Assembly: GCF_033708015.1 (NCBI RefSeq)
Contig: NZ_CP137920.1
Span: 3,844,001 to 3,908,000 of the forward strand
Origin: Proteus vulgaris
GTDB lineage: Bacteria > Pseudomonadota > Gammaproteobacteria > Enterobacterales > Enterobacteriaceae
Reading direction: 5' to 3'
DNA: 64,000 nt
Shown piece by piece: positions 10,020 to 19,661 of the stretch. The notes under the pieces were generated by a model. It made no database searches. It worked only from the letters and a program-made list of their open reading frames with translations, and had not been told where the DNA came from. Made by a program: the position numbers and the translations under genes. How positions within the stretch are numbered: position 1 is the stretch's first letter; each line of letters starts with the position of its first letter.

Positions 10020-10604
10020 ATGAAAATGAAGAATATTACAGGTGGTATACTTGCAGGTGGCCAAGCGACACGAATGGGAGGGGCAGATAAAGGGCTTCAA
10101 ATTTTACATGGACAGCCTTTATACCGCCATATTGCCCAAAAATTAGCACCTCAAGTTGATAGTATACTGATTAGTGCTAACCGAAATTTAGAACAATATC
10201 GCCAAAGCCAATATCCGGTTATTACAGATGAAATAGAAGGATTTTCTGGGCCTTTAGCTGGCATGCTCACGTTATTAAAGCAAGCCTCAACACCTTGGGT
10301 TGTTTTTGTACCTTGCGATGTTCCCTATTTTCCTCTTAATTTAGTTGAAAAACTCTATGAGCAAAAAGGTGAAGCGTTAGCCGTTTATGTTGATGATGGT
10401 GAAAGAGAACATCCTACCTTAGCACTGCTAAATCGTCGTATTATTCCTATGCTAGAAGCATATTTAGCGCAAGGTGATCGAAAATTAATGCTGTTTATGA
10501 AACAGATAAATGCGCACCCTGTTTTATTCGCCGATCAAGCGAGTGCTTTTATTAATTTGAATACGCCTGACGACATTGAAAAAGCCAACAAATTAAAAAA
10601 ATAG
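10020..10604 (+). CDS. mobA: Molybdenum cofactor guanylyltransferase
   Basis: A 194-residue nucleotidyltransferase that attaches GMP to molybdopterin to form the guanine-dinucleotide cofactor. The GTP-binding signature is GGILAGGQATRMGGADKGL, and VPCDVPYFP and ERDHPT-like EREHPTLALLN are family segments. A TTG six bases upstream is possible, but the ATG at 10020 gives the usual N-terminus; no strong ribosome-binding site decides it. mobB follows after 11 bp, so the two form an operon as in E. coli. Confidence 0.93.
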   Translation: MKMKNITGGILAGGQATRMGGADKGLQILHGQPLYRHIAQKLAPQVDSILISANRNLEQYRQSQYPVITDEIEGFSGPLAGMLTLLKQASTPWVVFVPCDVPYFPLNLVEKLYEQKGEALAVYVDDGEREHPTLALLNRRIIPMLEAYLAQGDRKLMLFMKQINAHPVLFADQASAFINLNTPDDIEKANKLKK

Positions 10605-10615
10605 GAATAAAAAAC

Positions 10616-11134
10616 ATGGCACAAGCAGATTTACCCCTTTTAGGGATCACAGCATGGAGTGGAACCGGTAAAACGACACTACTGAAACAACTTATTCCAC
10701 AATTACGCAAAAGAGAAATTCGCGTAGGTATGATCAAACACACTCACCATGATATGGATGTGGATAAGCCCGGAAAAGATAGCTACGAGCTTAGAAAAGC
10801 AGGTGCAGACCAGACATTAGTCGCAAGCCAACAACGTTGGGCATTAATGACAGAAACGCCAGAACTCCCAGAATTAGATTTGTATTATCTCGCATCTCGT
10901 TTTGATGCAGATAAGCTAGATTTAATCTTAGTCGAAGGATTTAAAAGCGAAACCATTCCTAAAATTGCACTTTATCGTCATATCAATGAGCGTAATTTTA
11001 ATGATTTACTTGATGAGCACGTTATTGCCGTTGCCAGTGATTGTGATTTAAGCGTAGATTTTCCACTACTAGATATCAACGCACCTGAAGCTATTGCTGA
11101 ATTTATTGCAGATTGGCTGAAGCAGACGAAATAA
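10616..11134 (+). CDS. mobB: Molybdopterin-guanine dinucleotide biosynthesis adaptor MobB
   Basis: A 172-residue P-loop GTP-binding protein that assists MobA in cofactor synthesis. Its Walker A is GITAWSGTGKTTLL near the N-terminus; KHTHHDMDVDKPGKDSYELRKAGA and LILVEGFK are typical MobB segments. It is co-transcribed with mobA and ends in a strong terminator. The length is the same as E. coli MobB (about 175). Confidence 0.94.
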   Translation: MAQADLPLLGITAWSGTGKTTLLKQLIPQLRKREIRVGMIKHTHHDMDVDKPGKDSYELRKAGADQTLVASQQRWALMTETPELPELDLYYLASRFDADKLDLILVEGFKSETIPKIALYRHINERNFNDLLDEHVIAVASDCDLSVDFPLLDINAPEAIAEFIADWLKQTK

Positions 11135-11149
11135 AAAATTATAAGTCAT

Positions 11150-11178
11150 AGAGCGCCTTATAAAGGCGCTCTATTTTT
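11150..11178 (+). terminator. Rho-independent terminator of mobAB
   Basis: AGAGCGCCTT pairs with AAGGCGCTCT, followed by ATTTTTAA. It may also serve the convergent glucosidase gene. Confidence 0.85.
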
Positions 11179-11194
11179 AATTAGATAAAATAAA

Positions 11195-12853
11195 TTAAGC
11201 AAAAATAATTGCTTGATAAGGCTGAAGGATAAGCTCGCCTTGTGCATTTTCCACTATTGGGCTGTTATGCAAATAAATATCTTTCGCTTTTATGGTTAGT
11301 GCTTTTTCTTCACCACTGAAATTACAGTAAATATTGATTGAGTTATCTTCATAAATACGTTTAAAAGCAATCACATTTTCTGGTGAATTTAATGGCAAAA
11401 ACTCACCATAAATCAAAATATCGCTGATCTCTGAATGTCGTCTTAATGCAATTAATTGTTGGTAATAAGCGAACAGAGAATGCTTATCTTGCGTTTCTTT
11501 CTGTGCATTAATATCAACATAGTTAGGATTCACTTTTAACCATGGTTTACCTGTACTAAAACCACCATTTATTTCAGTATTCCATTGGAAAGGTGTTCTT
11601 GAGTTATCACGGCTACGATCATTAAAATATTCCATTATTTGCTTATCGCTATAACCTAATTTATGCCCCCATTCATATAATTTAAAGACATGTAAATCAT
11701 CATGTTCCTCTAATGTCATAGGACAATTTGTCATACCGATTTCTTGTCCTTGATAAATAAAAGGTGTTCCTCGTTGAGTTAATAAAAATGTCGCTAACAT
11801 TTTGGCACTAGTTGGATTAATACCACCTTTAGGGAGAAATTTATTTAATGAACGAGGTTGATCATGATTTTCTAAATAAGGTGCTCCCCAACCAACTCGT
11901 TGAGTATCTAGTTGGCTTTTAATAAATACAGGTTTTAATCTTTCACCTGTGATTGGATTAAGGGTGAATGGCTTTTCATTGCGAATATCTAAGTCAGCGA
12001 TACTAAAATCAAATACCATGGAGAAATAACCATTTTCACCAACATAAGCACACAAATCTTTTTCAGGCACATCAATTTCTGCAACCGTCATACTATTTGC
12101 AGGCTTAAAAGTATTCTCGGCTAATTCAGTTAAGAACTTATCAATACCCGGTTGATTTAAAACCCAAGGTACTAAAGATGCAGAACCATCGTCTTTGTCA
12201 GGCTCAAATTGATATTCAGATAAGGCTTCAGGGGATTTTTTTAAATTACCAATCGCATCAATGCGAAATCCTGCAACACCTTTTTTGATCCAGACATTAA
12301 TCATATTGATAATATCTTTACGTAATTGTGGGTTTTCCCAATTTAAATCCGGCTGTTCAGGGCCAAATGAATTAAAATACCAACGATTAGTTTTTCCAAC
12401 ACGGCTCCAAACCGAGCAATCAAAATAAGTGCGTAAATTATTAGGGGGAGTCGATTTATCCCATTGTTTAAAAATATAATAATCGGCATATGGGCTACTA
12501 GGATCTTCAATTGCTGCTTTAAACCAAGGATGCTCATTAGAAGAGTGATTTAAAACTAAATCGAGTAGAATTTTTATATCACGCTTTTTAGCTTCGCTAA
12601 TAAGGGTATCCAACGCGTTATTATCGCCAAAAATAGGATCAACCACAGAATAATCAGCAATATCATAACCATTGTCTTTCATTGGCGATTTAAATATGGG
12701 ACATAACCAAATAACATTTGTACCAAGTGACTGGATATAATCTAATTTTTCGGTGATCCCAGCTAAATCCCCAACACCGTCCCCATTACTATCATAATAA
12801 CTCTTGGGATAAATTTGATAGACCACCGCTTCTTTCCACCAAGTACTAGACAT
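11195..12853 (-). CDS. GH13 alpha-glucosidase (oligo-1,6-glucosidase/maltase type)
   Basis: A 552-residue cytoplasmic glycoside hydrolase of family GH13, oligo-1,6-glucosidase/dextran-glucosidase group. Asp199 (GFRIDA), Glu259 (VAEID) and Asp331 (ENHDQP) are the nucleophile, acid and stabiliser; QPDLNWENP is also typical. Residue 200 after the nucleophile is Ala. In this group Val at that place goes with alpha-1,6 and Ala or Thr with alpha-1,4 activity, so I infer a maltase-like preference. GAGGTG five bases before the ATG at 12853 decides the start over a GTG two codons upstream. It diverges from a LacI-type regulator, with a palindromic operator between them. No sugar transporter is linked. 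Trehalose-6-phosphate hydrolase is a less likely alternative. Confidence 0.85.
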   Translation of the reverse strand: MSSTWWKEAVVYQIYPKSYYDSNGDGVGDLAGITEKLDYIQSLGTNVIWLCPIFKSPMKDNGYDIADYSVVDPIFGDNNALDTLISEAKKRDIKILLDLVLNHSSNEHPWFKAAIEDPSSPYADYYIFKQWDKSTPPNNLRTYFDCSVWSRVGKTNRWYFNSFGPEQPDLNWENPQLRKDIINMINVWIKKGVAGFRIDAIGNLKKSPEALSEYQFEPDKDDGSASLVPWVLNQPGIDKFLTELAENTFKPANSMTVAEIDVPEKDLCAYVGENGYFSMVFDFSIADLDIRNEKPFTLNPITGERLKPVFIKSQLDTQRVGWGAPYLENHDQPRSLNKFLPKGGINPTSAKMLATFLLTQRGTPFIYQGQEIGMTNCPMTLEEHDDLHVFKLYEWGHKLGYSDKQIMEYFNDRSRDNSRTPFQWNTEINGGFSTGKPWLKVNPNYVDINAQKETQDKHSLFAYYQQLIALRRHSEISDILIYGEFLPLNSPENVIAFKRIYEDNSINIYCNFSGEEKALTIKAKDIYLHNSPIVENAQGELILQPYQAIIFA

Positions 12854-12880
12854 ATTCACCTCACCAAGGTAATTCGTATA

Positions 12881-12897
12881 TATGGAACTGTTCCATA
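12881..12897. promoter_or_regulatory. LacI-type operator between glucosidase and regulator
   Basis: A perfect 17-bp palindrome centred on 12889 with core ATGGAAC-T-GTTCCAT. It begins 28 bp upstream of the glucosidase start and lies in the divergent intergenic region. Symmetry and position suit binding by the adjacent LacI-family regulator; the assignment is inferred. Confidence 0.65.
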
Positions 12898-13069
12898 ATT
12901 AATATAGAATACTATAAGCACTAAAAGAGAGGGTAAGGTAATTAACATACTAAAATGTGAAATAGCTCATATTAAAAAAACACAATTACCTCAATAAAGA
13001 TGGGTTTCTCATAATCATATTAAGATATATTAGGTCATCAACTAATTGAAAGGAGCAACAGCATATTCA

Positions 13070-14050
13070 ATGGCGGGGATCCGGGATGTCGCAAAAAAAG
13101 CAAATGTCGCAGCAAGCACTGTTTCTAGGGCATTAAATAATAGTGGTTATGTATCTCAAGCTGCGCGAGAAAAAATAAAAAAAGCGGTAGAGGAATTAGA
13201 CTATATTCCTGATACTTGGCTAAGAAATTTATATCAACAAAAAAGCGCGGTTGTTGGTGTCATTATTAATAGCCTTGAATATCCTTATTTTGCGACTGTG
13301 ACACGTTTTATTGAAAATAAGCTCGCTGAAAATGGCTATAGCATGATGTTATGTGCAACACAAAATAGCAAAGTACGTGAACGTATATTTTTTGATATGC
13401 TTAAACGAGGTCAGATCGACGGTATTATTGCAGAATATCTGCTATTGGATGATAGTGAATATCAGCATATTCAAAGACCCGTGGTAACACTAGATCGTCA
13501 TCTTCATGATATTCCATTAGTTTGCTCTGATCACCATACTGGTGGTCGATTAGCCGCAGAACACCTTATTCAAAAAGGTTGCCAAAACATTCTCTATATT
13601 GAAGATAATTCAAGTTATTTATCATCAACTCCTTCATATCAAAGCTGTTTAGCTTTTAAAGAAACGCTTATTCAGGCTGGTATTAAACCTATTCCTTGCA
13701 AAGTAAATTGGAAAAAAGAAGAAAAAGATTATTTTCAATCGTTTGCCAAAAAAACACTTTCTTTGCATTCAGATATCGATGCTATTTTTGCTGCGGATAT
13801 TCCCGCCATAGCATTATTTAATGAAGCAACAAGGCGAAATATCGTCATTCCAGAACAACTAAAAATTGTCGCTTACGATGGCAGCCCCTGGTTAAATCAA
13901 ACACTGCGGCAATTAACCTGTATTGAACAGCCCTTTGAAAAACTAGCTGAAAAAAGCGTAGAAGTAATTAGTGCATTAATTGAGAATAAAGAAATAACAG
14001 ATAATGTCTCTGTTATTCCAGTGACGTTTATTCAAGGTGAAAGCAGTTAA
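13070..14050 (+). CDS. LacI-family transcriptional regulator
   Basis: A 326-residue repressor. Residues 1-50 or so hold the LacI helix-turn-helix (GIRDVAKKANVAASTVSRALNN) and hinge; the rest is a periplasmic-binding-protein-like effector domain (VVGVIINSLEYPYFATV, QIDGIIAEYLL, IPEQLKIVAYDGS). A TTG 24 bases upstream is in frame, but AGGAG at 13051-13055 and the conserved domain start favour the ATG at 13070, with a somewhat long 14-base spacing. It likely controls the divergent alpha-glucosidase gene and perhaps itself through the palindrome at 12881-12897. The effector is unknown; a glucoside is plausible. Confidence 0.88.
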   Translation: MAGIRDVAKKANVAASTVSRALNNSGYVSQAAREKIKKAVEELDYIPDTWLRNLYQQKSAVVGVIINSLEYPYFATVTRFIENKLAENGYSMMLCATQNSKVRERIFFDMLKRGQIDGIIAEYLLLDDSEYQHIQRPVVTLDRHLHDIPLVCSDHHTGGRLAAEHLIQKGCQNILYIEDNSSYLSSTPSYQSCLAFKETLIQAGIKPIPCKVNWKKEEKDYFQSFAKKTLSLHSDIDAIFAADIPAIALFNEATRRNIVIPEQLKIVAYDGSPWLNQTLRQLTCIEQPFEKLAEKSVEVISALIENKEITDNVSVIPVTFIQGESS

Positions 14051-14085
14051 TGGTTGATTCAGTTCTTATAGCCGTTTTGTGATAA

Positions 14086-14121
14086 AAAACGCCAAAGAAA
14101 GTTAGCCCTCTTTGGCGTTTT
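14086..14121. terminator. Bidirectional terminator between LacI regulator and ridA-like gene
   Basis: AAAACGCCAAAGA pairs perfectly with TCTTTGGCGTTTT around a 10-base loop, between convergent genes, with A/T tracts on both sides. Confidence 0.85.
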
Positions 14122-14165
14122 AATTGATTATGTTTTACTTCAAAACGAAATAAAAGCTACCGTCT

Positions 14166-14660
14166 TTATTTTGCAGGACGAACAGCGATAACTTCAATTT
14201 CTACACGCCATGCTGGATTTGCCAGTTTAGCGATTTGGAAAGTTGAACGCGCTGGCAATTGTTCAGTTTTAGAAGCATCAAAGTACTTAGAATAGCCATC
14301 CATAAAGCCTTTAAAGTCCATCTCACCTTTAGTTTCTTCACCGCCAACTAAGAAGACTTGCATTTTAACAACGTCTTTCATGTCTAAGCCAAGTTCATTC
14401 AAGTGAGTTTTGATTTGCTCTAATACACTGATAGTTTGTTCTTCAGTATTACCATAAGACGCTAATACACCTTCTGGCGCATCTGCTGATTTCTTAGCAG
14501 GAACTTTACCGCTTAAGAAAACAAGGTTGTTACCTGCACTCACTTCAACAGATTCTGAAATAGGCATACCGTTTAATTTATGGTGCACAACACCCTCCGC
14601 ATTCGCACTTGCTACACCAAAAATAAAAGGTAGAGCAACAAGTAAACTTTTATAGCGCAT
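14166..14660 (-). CDS. Exported RidA-family (YjgF/UK114) enamine/imine deaminase
   Basis: A 164-residue RidA-fold protein with a signal peptide (MRYKSLLVALPFIFGVASANA, cleavage after ANA), so it is predicted in the periplasm, unlike ordinary cytoplasmic RidA. The catalytic Arg (Arg138 in LPARST) and the conserved EIEVIAV segment are present, which suggests an active imine hydrolase. It begins 45 bp after the L-amino acid deaminase gene on the same strand, with no terminator visible between them. The deaminase yields imino acids, the class of compound RidA hydrolyses, so a shared pathway is inferred. The natural substrate is not shown. Confidence 0.85.
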   Translation of the reverse strand: MRYKSLLVALPFIFGVASANAEGVVHHKLNGMPISESVEVSAGNNLVFLSGKVPAKKSADAPEGVLASYGNTEEQTISVLEQIKTHLNELGLDMKDVVKMQVFLVGGEETKGEMDFKGFMDGYSKYFDASKTEQLPARSTFQIAKLANPAWRVEIEVIAVRPAK

Positions 14661-14705
14661 GAAAACTCCTTAACATGTTTAATTTACAGTAAAACAAGGG
14701 GTTAC

Positions 14706-16127
14706 TTATTTCTTAAAACGATCCATACTAAATGGTGTTGGATCAATAACGGGTTTTTTGCCCGTAACAATATCCGCAGTCACTTCACCTGCGGCAGGAC
14801 CTTCAGTCATACCCCATACTGTTGCTGTATTGATAACCAGACCAGGGTACTCTTTGACCTCAGAAATAATTGGCAATTCATCAAATGTTGGGCTAACAAC
14901 AGCCCCCCAACGTTCTACAACTTGTGATTTTTCAAATACTGGGAATTCTGCTTTCATTCTTTGGAATACAGCATCTAAGTGCTCAGTATTTTGTGTTGCT
15001 GTTGCAATGCGATATTGTTCAAACGGTGTTTTTTCATCTAATTTCCAAGATGTTGCCATCTTGAATGAATTAAATAAGTCTTCACCAATAGAAAATTCTA
15101 ATGGCAGCTCACCACCACCTAATAGGTGCATGAACTTAGGCCCTAACAAGAAGCTATCTTTCACGATAGAACTGGTGAAAATACGTGGCGCGACAGCATA
15201 AGTTCCATCGGCTTGTTCACGGAAGTGAATACCATTTGGTAAATGCACGTTACCACGAGGTGCGCCTGGAACACCGGATACACGTTGTTGTGATAAGTAA
15301 ACATTCAGCGTTGGAATATCAATGCCCATGTTCCCCATAAATAAACGTGACCAAATACCACCAGCAAGAACAACGTGAGATGTTCTAATTGCGCCTTTTT
15401 CTGTTACAACATCAGAAATTTTACCACCCGCAGTTTCAATGCCTCTTACCGCGCAGTTGGTATAGATTTTCACGCCAATCTGTTTAGCATAGCGTGCTAA
15501 TGCTGGTGTCCCTGTTTCAGGATCAACAGAACCTGAGTCTTCTTCAAAAGCGGCAACCGTCCATGGTGTTTGAGCACCAACAAGACGATTTGATAACTCT
15601 TCACCTTTAATAATGCGAGTATTTAGTGGTGTATCAAATCCTGCCGTTTCTTTTGCTGTTTTGATCCATGCTTGAGCTTTATCAAATGCTTTTTCATCTG
15701 CAAGGGCTTCTACACGACCTTGTGTACGATAACTGGTATCAGCACCAATTTTCTCGTTCATTCCACGCCATAAGATTTTCCCGTAATGGTGTAATGGGAA
15801 AATTTCGGGTGATGTTTGATAACTAATAATTTGGCTGTATGCACGGCCAGATTGTTCACCACCAATCTCGCCTTTTTCTAAAATAGTGACACTCATGCCA
15901 CGTTCTGCAAGGTTGATAGCGGTCATAATACCTTGAATACCACCACCAATAATCACTGCATCAGACTCTTTAGGCAGAGCACCCTCTGTACCTTCGACAA
16001 ACGATACTCTAGATTTAGCTTCAACGAATTTGCCATCACGACGAACCATCGGAACTAATGCAGCACCACCGGCTAAAACACCCGCAGCACCAACACCTAA
16101 AAGCAGCTTTCTCCTTGAAATTTTCAT
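14706..16127 (-). CDS. aad: Membrane-associated L-amino acid deaminase
   Basis: A 473-residue FAD-dependent deaminase that converts L-amino acids to 2-oxo acids and ammonia, characteristic of Proteus, Providencia and Morganella. The N-terminus has a twin-arginine-like signal (ISRRKLLLGVGAAG) and a hydrophobic segment that tethers the enzyme to the membrane facing the periplasm. The dinucleotide-binding loop GGGIQG is at 61-66, with LEKGEIGGEQSGR after it, and VINTATVWGMTEGPAAGE near the C-terminus is the FAD/substrate closing segment. From memory it is very close to the P. mirabilis enzyme also called LAD. Electrons go to the respiratory chain, without H2O2 release, in the known homologues. 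The gene heads an apparent operon with the RidA-like gene and has a 620-bp upstream region. Confidence 0.93.
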   Translation of the reverse strand: MKISRRKLLLGVGAAGVLAGGAALVPMVRRDGKFVEAKSRVSFVEGTEGALPKESDAVIIGGGIQGIMTAINLAERGMSVTILEKGEIGGEQSGRAYSQIISYQTSPEIFPLHHYGKILWRGMNEKIGADTSYRTQGRVEALADEKAFDKAQAWIKTAKETAGFDTPLNTRIIKGEELSNRLVGAQTPWTVAAFEEDSGSVDPETGTPALARYAKQIGVKIYTNCAVRGIETAGGKISDVVTEKGAIRTSHVVLAGGIWSRLFMGNMGIDIPTLNVYLSQQRVSGVPGAPRGNVHLPNGIHFREQADGTYAVAPRIFTSSIVKDSFLLGPKFMHLLGGGELPLEFSIGEDLFNSFKMATSWKLDEKTPFEQYRIATATQNTEHLDAVFQRMKAEFPVFEKSQVVERWGAVVSPTFDELPIISEVKEYPGLVINTATVWGMTEGPAAGEVTADIVTGKKPVIDPTPFSMDRFKK

Positions 16128-16672
16128 CTTCTACCTCAGTAATGGATTTACCATTTATATTTATAATGTTATTAGTTTGTATCTTTAAAAGTGGATATTA
16201 CCATAGTTCATTATATTGTTAATAATTATAATTATTTGTTAAGCATTTCACTAAGCAACAATATCCATAGATACTATATGGTTACTATAATTACTTTTTC
16301 TCATAAAAAACCGTCAGTTACAGATAATCATTTATTGAGTTAATTATTGTTATGCAATGATAAATAAGAGAATTATCTACAAAATTAAAGTTGTTAATGG
16401 AAAGTGTAATCATGCATTTAATTAACATTTTGATACAAATAAGCATGTAAATATGTCAAGATTTGTTTACAAAATAAGCAAACCTATCGCACAATTACAT
16501 AAATAAAAAAATGAATGTTGACTATGAGATAACTTTATTTTTAAAAAATAAGTCATTTCATTGAGTGGCTGGTTTTTGGGTCAATAAGTAGATAAATATG
16601 CTTTTTGGAAAATAGGTAGAAAAGAGGATATTTGAGGGCGACATAAAACTGAAATAAAGACAAATTCTCAAT
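16128..16672. other. Long AT-rich upstream region of aad
   Basis: About 545 bp with no ORF worth reporting. It must contain the promoter and any control sites of aad on the minus strand. I see AT-rich tracts but no operator I can name. Confidence 0.5.
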
Positions 16673-16699
16673 AAAAAAGCCAGAGGGTTAACTCTAGCT
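16673..16699 (-). terminator. Terminator after gor
   Basis: On the minus strand AGCTAGAG pairs with CTCTGGCT (one mismatch) and is followed by TTTTTTAT. It lies about 50 bp past the gor stop. Confidence 0.7.
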
Positions 16700-16747
16700 T
16701 TCCACGTAATAATAAAAATAAGCTTACACAATATAAATGGTAATGGC

Positions 16748-18100
16748 TTATCTCATCGTCACAAATTCTTCTGCTGCTGTTGGGTGAATTGCCACCGTAT
16801 CATCAAAGTCTTTTTTCGTTGCGCCCATTTTCAGTGCAACGGCAAAACCTTGTAGCATTTCATCCATACCAAAACCAATACCATGAATGCCAACAATTTT
16901 TTCGTCTGCACCAACACAAACCAGCTTCATACGGCATGGTTGACGATGACGAGTCACCGCACTATACATTGCAGTGAAAGACGATTTGTACACTTTCACT
17001 TGGTCTGCACCATATTGCTCAATCGCTTGAGGCTCAGTTAGACCAACAGTACCAATAGCAGGATGGCTAAATACAACCGTTGGAATATTAGAATAGTCTA
17101 AGTGTTCGTTCGGTTTATTGTTAAATAAGCGCTCTGATAAACGACGCCCTGCGGCAACAGCAACAGGCGTTAATTCAACCGCCCCTGTATTATCGCCAAC
17201 AGCATAAATGCCTTTTACATTGGTATTTTGGAATTTATCGACTTTGATATAGCCTTTTTCATTTAACTCAACACCCGTTACCGACAGATTCAAGTTATCC
17301 GTTGCAGGCTCACGGCCAATTGCCCAGATTAAGGTATCAACTGTTTGCTCTGTGCCGTTTTCCAGTTGTAGCGTTAAACTTCCATCTGCATTCTTTATCA
17401 CGGCTTTAGGAATAGCGTGTGTATGTAACTTAGGCCCTTCCGTTTCCATCACTTCTAACAGTGTTTCGACGATTAATGGGTCAAAATTACGCAGTGGTGC
17501 ATGTTTACGTACAAATAGATGTGTTTCGCTACCTAACGCATTTAACACACCCGCAAGTTCAACCGCAATATAACCCGCACCAACAACAGCAACACGTTTG
17601 GGTAAAGCAGTTAACTCAAAGAAACCATCAGAATTAATACCATACTCAGCACCTGGAATATTCGGTTGAACAGGACGACCTCCTGTTGCAATCAGAATAT
17701 TATCAGCCGTGATCTTTTCACCATTAACTTCAATAGTGTTGGCATCAACAAAACGAGCAAACCCTTGGATAACATCAACTTTGTTATTACCTAAGACACG
17801 GTCATAAGATTGATGAATACGGTCAATATAAGCAGAACGGCTACTGATGAGGGTATCCCAATCAAAACGGTTCACTGTGGTATTAAAACCATAATCAGGA
17901 CCATATTGATGAATAGCTTCAGCAATTTGCGCTGCATGCCACATCACTTTCTTAGGTACACAACCCACGTTAACACAAGTGCCGCCTAATGCTTTCGCTT
18001 CAATTAATGCACATTTTTGTCCATACATTGCAGCTCTATTAATTGATGCGATACCACCACTACCGCCACCGATGGCGATATAATCGTAATGTTTGCTCAT
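16748..18100 (-). CDS. gor: Glutathione-disulfide reductase
   Basis: A 450-residue cytoplasmic flavoprotein that reduces oxidised glutathione with NADPH. The FAD site is [12 protein letters not shown], the redox disulfide is Cys42-Cys47 in [13 protein letters not shown], the NADPH loop is [13 protein letters not shown], and the C-terminal HPTAAEE carries the catalytic His. The length equals E. coli Gor (450). The second ATG ([12 protein letters not shown]) matches the family start, so I use 18100. rlmJ lies upstream on the same strand, the E. coli neighbour too. Confidence 0.96.
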   Translation of the reverse strand: MSKHYDYIAIGGGSGGIASINRAAMYGQKCALIEAKALGGTCVNVGCVPKKVMWHAAQIAEAIHQYGPDYGFNTTVNRFDWDTLISSRSAYIDRIHQSYDRVLGNNKVDVIQGFARFVDANTIEVNGEKITADNILIATGGRPVQPNIPGAEYGINSDGFFELTALPKRVAVVGAGYIAVELAGVLNALGSETHLFVRKHAPLRNFDPLIVETLLEVMETEGPKLHTHAIPKAVIKNADGSLTLQLENGTEQTVDTLIWAIGREPATDNLNLSVTGVELNEKGYIKVDKFQNTNVKGIYAVGDNTGAVELTPVAVAAGRRLSERLFNNKPNEHLDYSNIPTVVFSHPAIGTVGLTEPQAIEQYGADQVKVYKSSFTAMYSAVTRHRQPCRMKLVCVGADEKIVGIHGIGFGMDEMLQGFAVALKMGATKKDFDDTVAIHPTAAEEFVTMR

Positions 18101-18247
18101 CATTTCTCTGATCCATTTATCTGTAGAAAAATAGGTAACTCACAGGCTAAGTCTTTCATGTCATGAAATCTATTATGACAAAGTTTAAAACATAGCACGT
18201 CAGATTTTAGCTTTTACAGTAATAGGCAAAAACAATAATAAAGAGGC

Positions 18248-19090
18248 TTATTCTGGTACAACCCACTCCACTAATGTATGCCCAATCCCCTCAGGAACTA
18301 AGATTTTATGTAACCAAGGGAGTATTGATTTCATTTGTGATTCTAATTTCCAAGGCGGATTAATCACAATCATGCCTGATGCCGTCATCCCTAGTTGATC
18401 ACTATCCGGTTTTACTGCTAATTCAATTTGTAAAATCTTACGGATCCCTGTTGCTTCAAGCTCTTTTAACATACGCTTGATTTGCTGGCGATGAACGACG
18501 GGATACCAAATCGCATAAGTTCCAGTGGCAAAGCGTTTATGGCCTTCAACAACACCTTTCACAACCGCAGAATAGTCTTGTTTAAGTTCATAAGGTGGAT
18601 CAATTAATGCGAATCCACGGCGACTTGGTGGAGGTAACTTAGCTTTTAATTGGCCAAAACCATCTTCACGAGCAACTCGCGCTCGCTTATCACGAGAGAA
18701 TTCGGTACGTAATAAAGGAAAATCCGTTGGATGTAATTCTGTTAACGCTAGAGAATCGTGTTCTCTTAGTAATTTTCCCGCTAATAGCGGCGATCCTGGA
18801 TAATAACGCAGTTCCCCATTTGCGTTTAATTCCCCAACCGCTTCAAGGTAAGGCAAAATAAGCTCAGGCACTTCTTCTTGCTGCCATAAGCGAGCGATCC
18901 CTTCTAAGTATTCGCCAGTGCGAGTCGCATGAGCATTGGTTAATTGATACCGTCCAGCGCCAGCATGAGTATCAAGATAAAGAAAAGGTTTCTCTTTCTC
19001 TTTTAAAGACTCAATGATGAGTGTTTGAACAATATGTTTTAAAACATCGGCGTGGTTGCCAGCATGAAAACTATGGCGATAGCTCAGCAT
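18248..19090 (-). CDS. rlmJ: 23S rRNA (adenine2030-N6)-methyltransferase
   Basis: A 280-residue S-adenosylmethionine-dependent methyltransferase (YhiR) modifying A2030 of 23S rRNA. It begins MLSYRHSFHAGNHADVLKH as in E. coli. LDTHAGAGRY is the SAM-binding motif I and ALIDPPYE is the N6-adenine catalytic DPPY motif. The size matches E. coli RlmJ (280). It is on the same strand as gor, 147 bp apart; a shared transcript is possible. Confidence 0.94.
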   Translation of the reverse strand: MLSYRHSFHAGNHADVLKHIVQTLIIESLKEKEKPFLYLDTHAGAGRYQLTNAHATRTGEYLEGIARLWQQEEVPELILPYLEAVGELNANGELRYYPGSPLLAGKLLREHDSLALTELHPTDFPLLRTEFSRDKRARVAREDGFGQLKAKLPPPSRRGFALIDPPYELKQDYSAVVKGVVEGHKRFATGTYAIWYPVVHRQQIKRMLKELEATGIRKILQIELAVKPDSDQLGMTASGMIVINPPWKLESQMKSILPWLHKILVPEGIGHTLVEWVVPE

Positions 19091-19271
19091 TCTTTATCTT
19101 CCGTTAGAAATAAGTATAGCTTAGTAATTAATTTACTCTGAAATAGTGATTAAACTCAGTGTATCAGAAAAAGCCGAACTTCTTCATTGAAAGCGAAAGA
19201 AACGTTGTGTCTTAGTATTCAACCGTTATGATAAGTTTATATTTCACTTAAGTTTAAATAGGATAAAAAAG

Positions 19272-19661
19272 ATGAAAAAATTACTTTTTACTGTCATAAC
19301 CTTAAGCTTACTTGCGAGTAATGCTTATGCCAATAGTTCAACCAATGGCTGTGAGATAAAAAAACAGAATATCCAAAAACAAATGGAATATGCAAAAGCA
19401 CATGGTAATCAATATCGTATCCAAGGCTTGGAGCGAGCATTACAAAATGTTGAACGCTATTGCACTCCTGAAAAAGTGGTTGAAAATACGCGCCTTGAAT
19501 TACGTGAAAAACAACTCGATGTTGAAAAGCGTGAACTGGAATTAAAAGAAGCACAACTTAAGGGTGATGCAGCTAAAATAGCTAAACAAGAAAGAAAGCT
19601 AGCTGAAGAAAAAGCTGATTTAAAAGCAATTGAAGAAGAATTAAACCTACTGACAAAGTAG
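19272..19661 (+). CDS. DUF1090 (YqjC-like) periplasmic protein
   Basis: A 129-residue exported protein: signal peptide MKKLLFTVITLSLLASNAYA, then a Cys-containing helical region (NGCEIKKQNIQKQMEYAKAHGNQYRIQGLERAL...YC) and a long charged coiled coil to the C-terminus. This layout matches the DUF1090 family, of which E. coli YqjC is a member; the role is unknown. AGGATAAAAAAG precedes the start. It is divergent from rlmJ and monocistronic. Confidence 0.8.
   Translation: MKKLLFTVITLSLLASNAYANSSTNGCEIKKQNIQKQMEYAKAHGNQYRIQGLERALQNVERYCTPEKVVENTRLELREKQLDVEKRELELKEAQLKGDAAKIAKQERKLAEEKADLKAIEEELNLLTK

Noticed and set aside
14758..15201. 147-codon ORF opposite aad
   Set aside because: Shadow of the deaminase frame; no start signal or family match.
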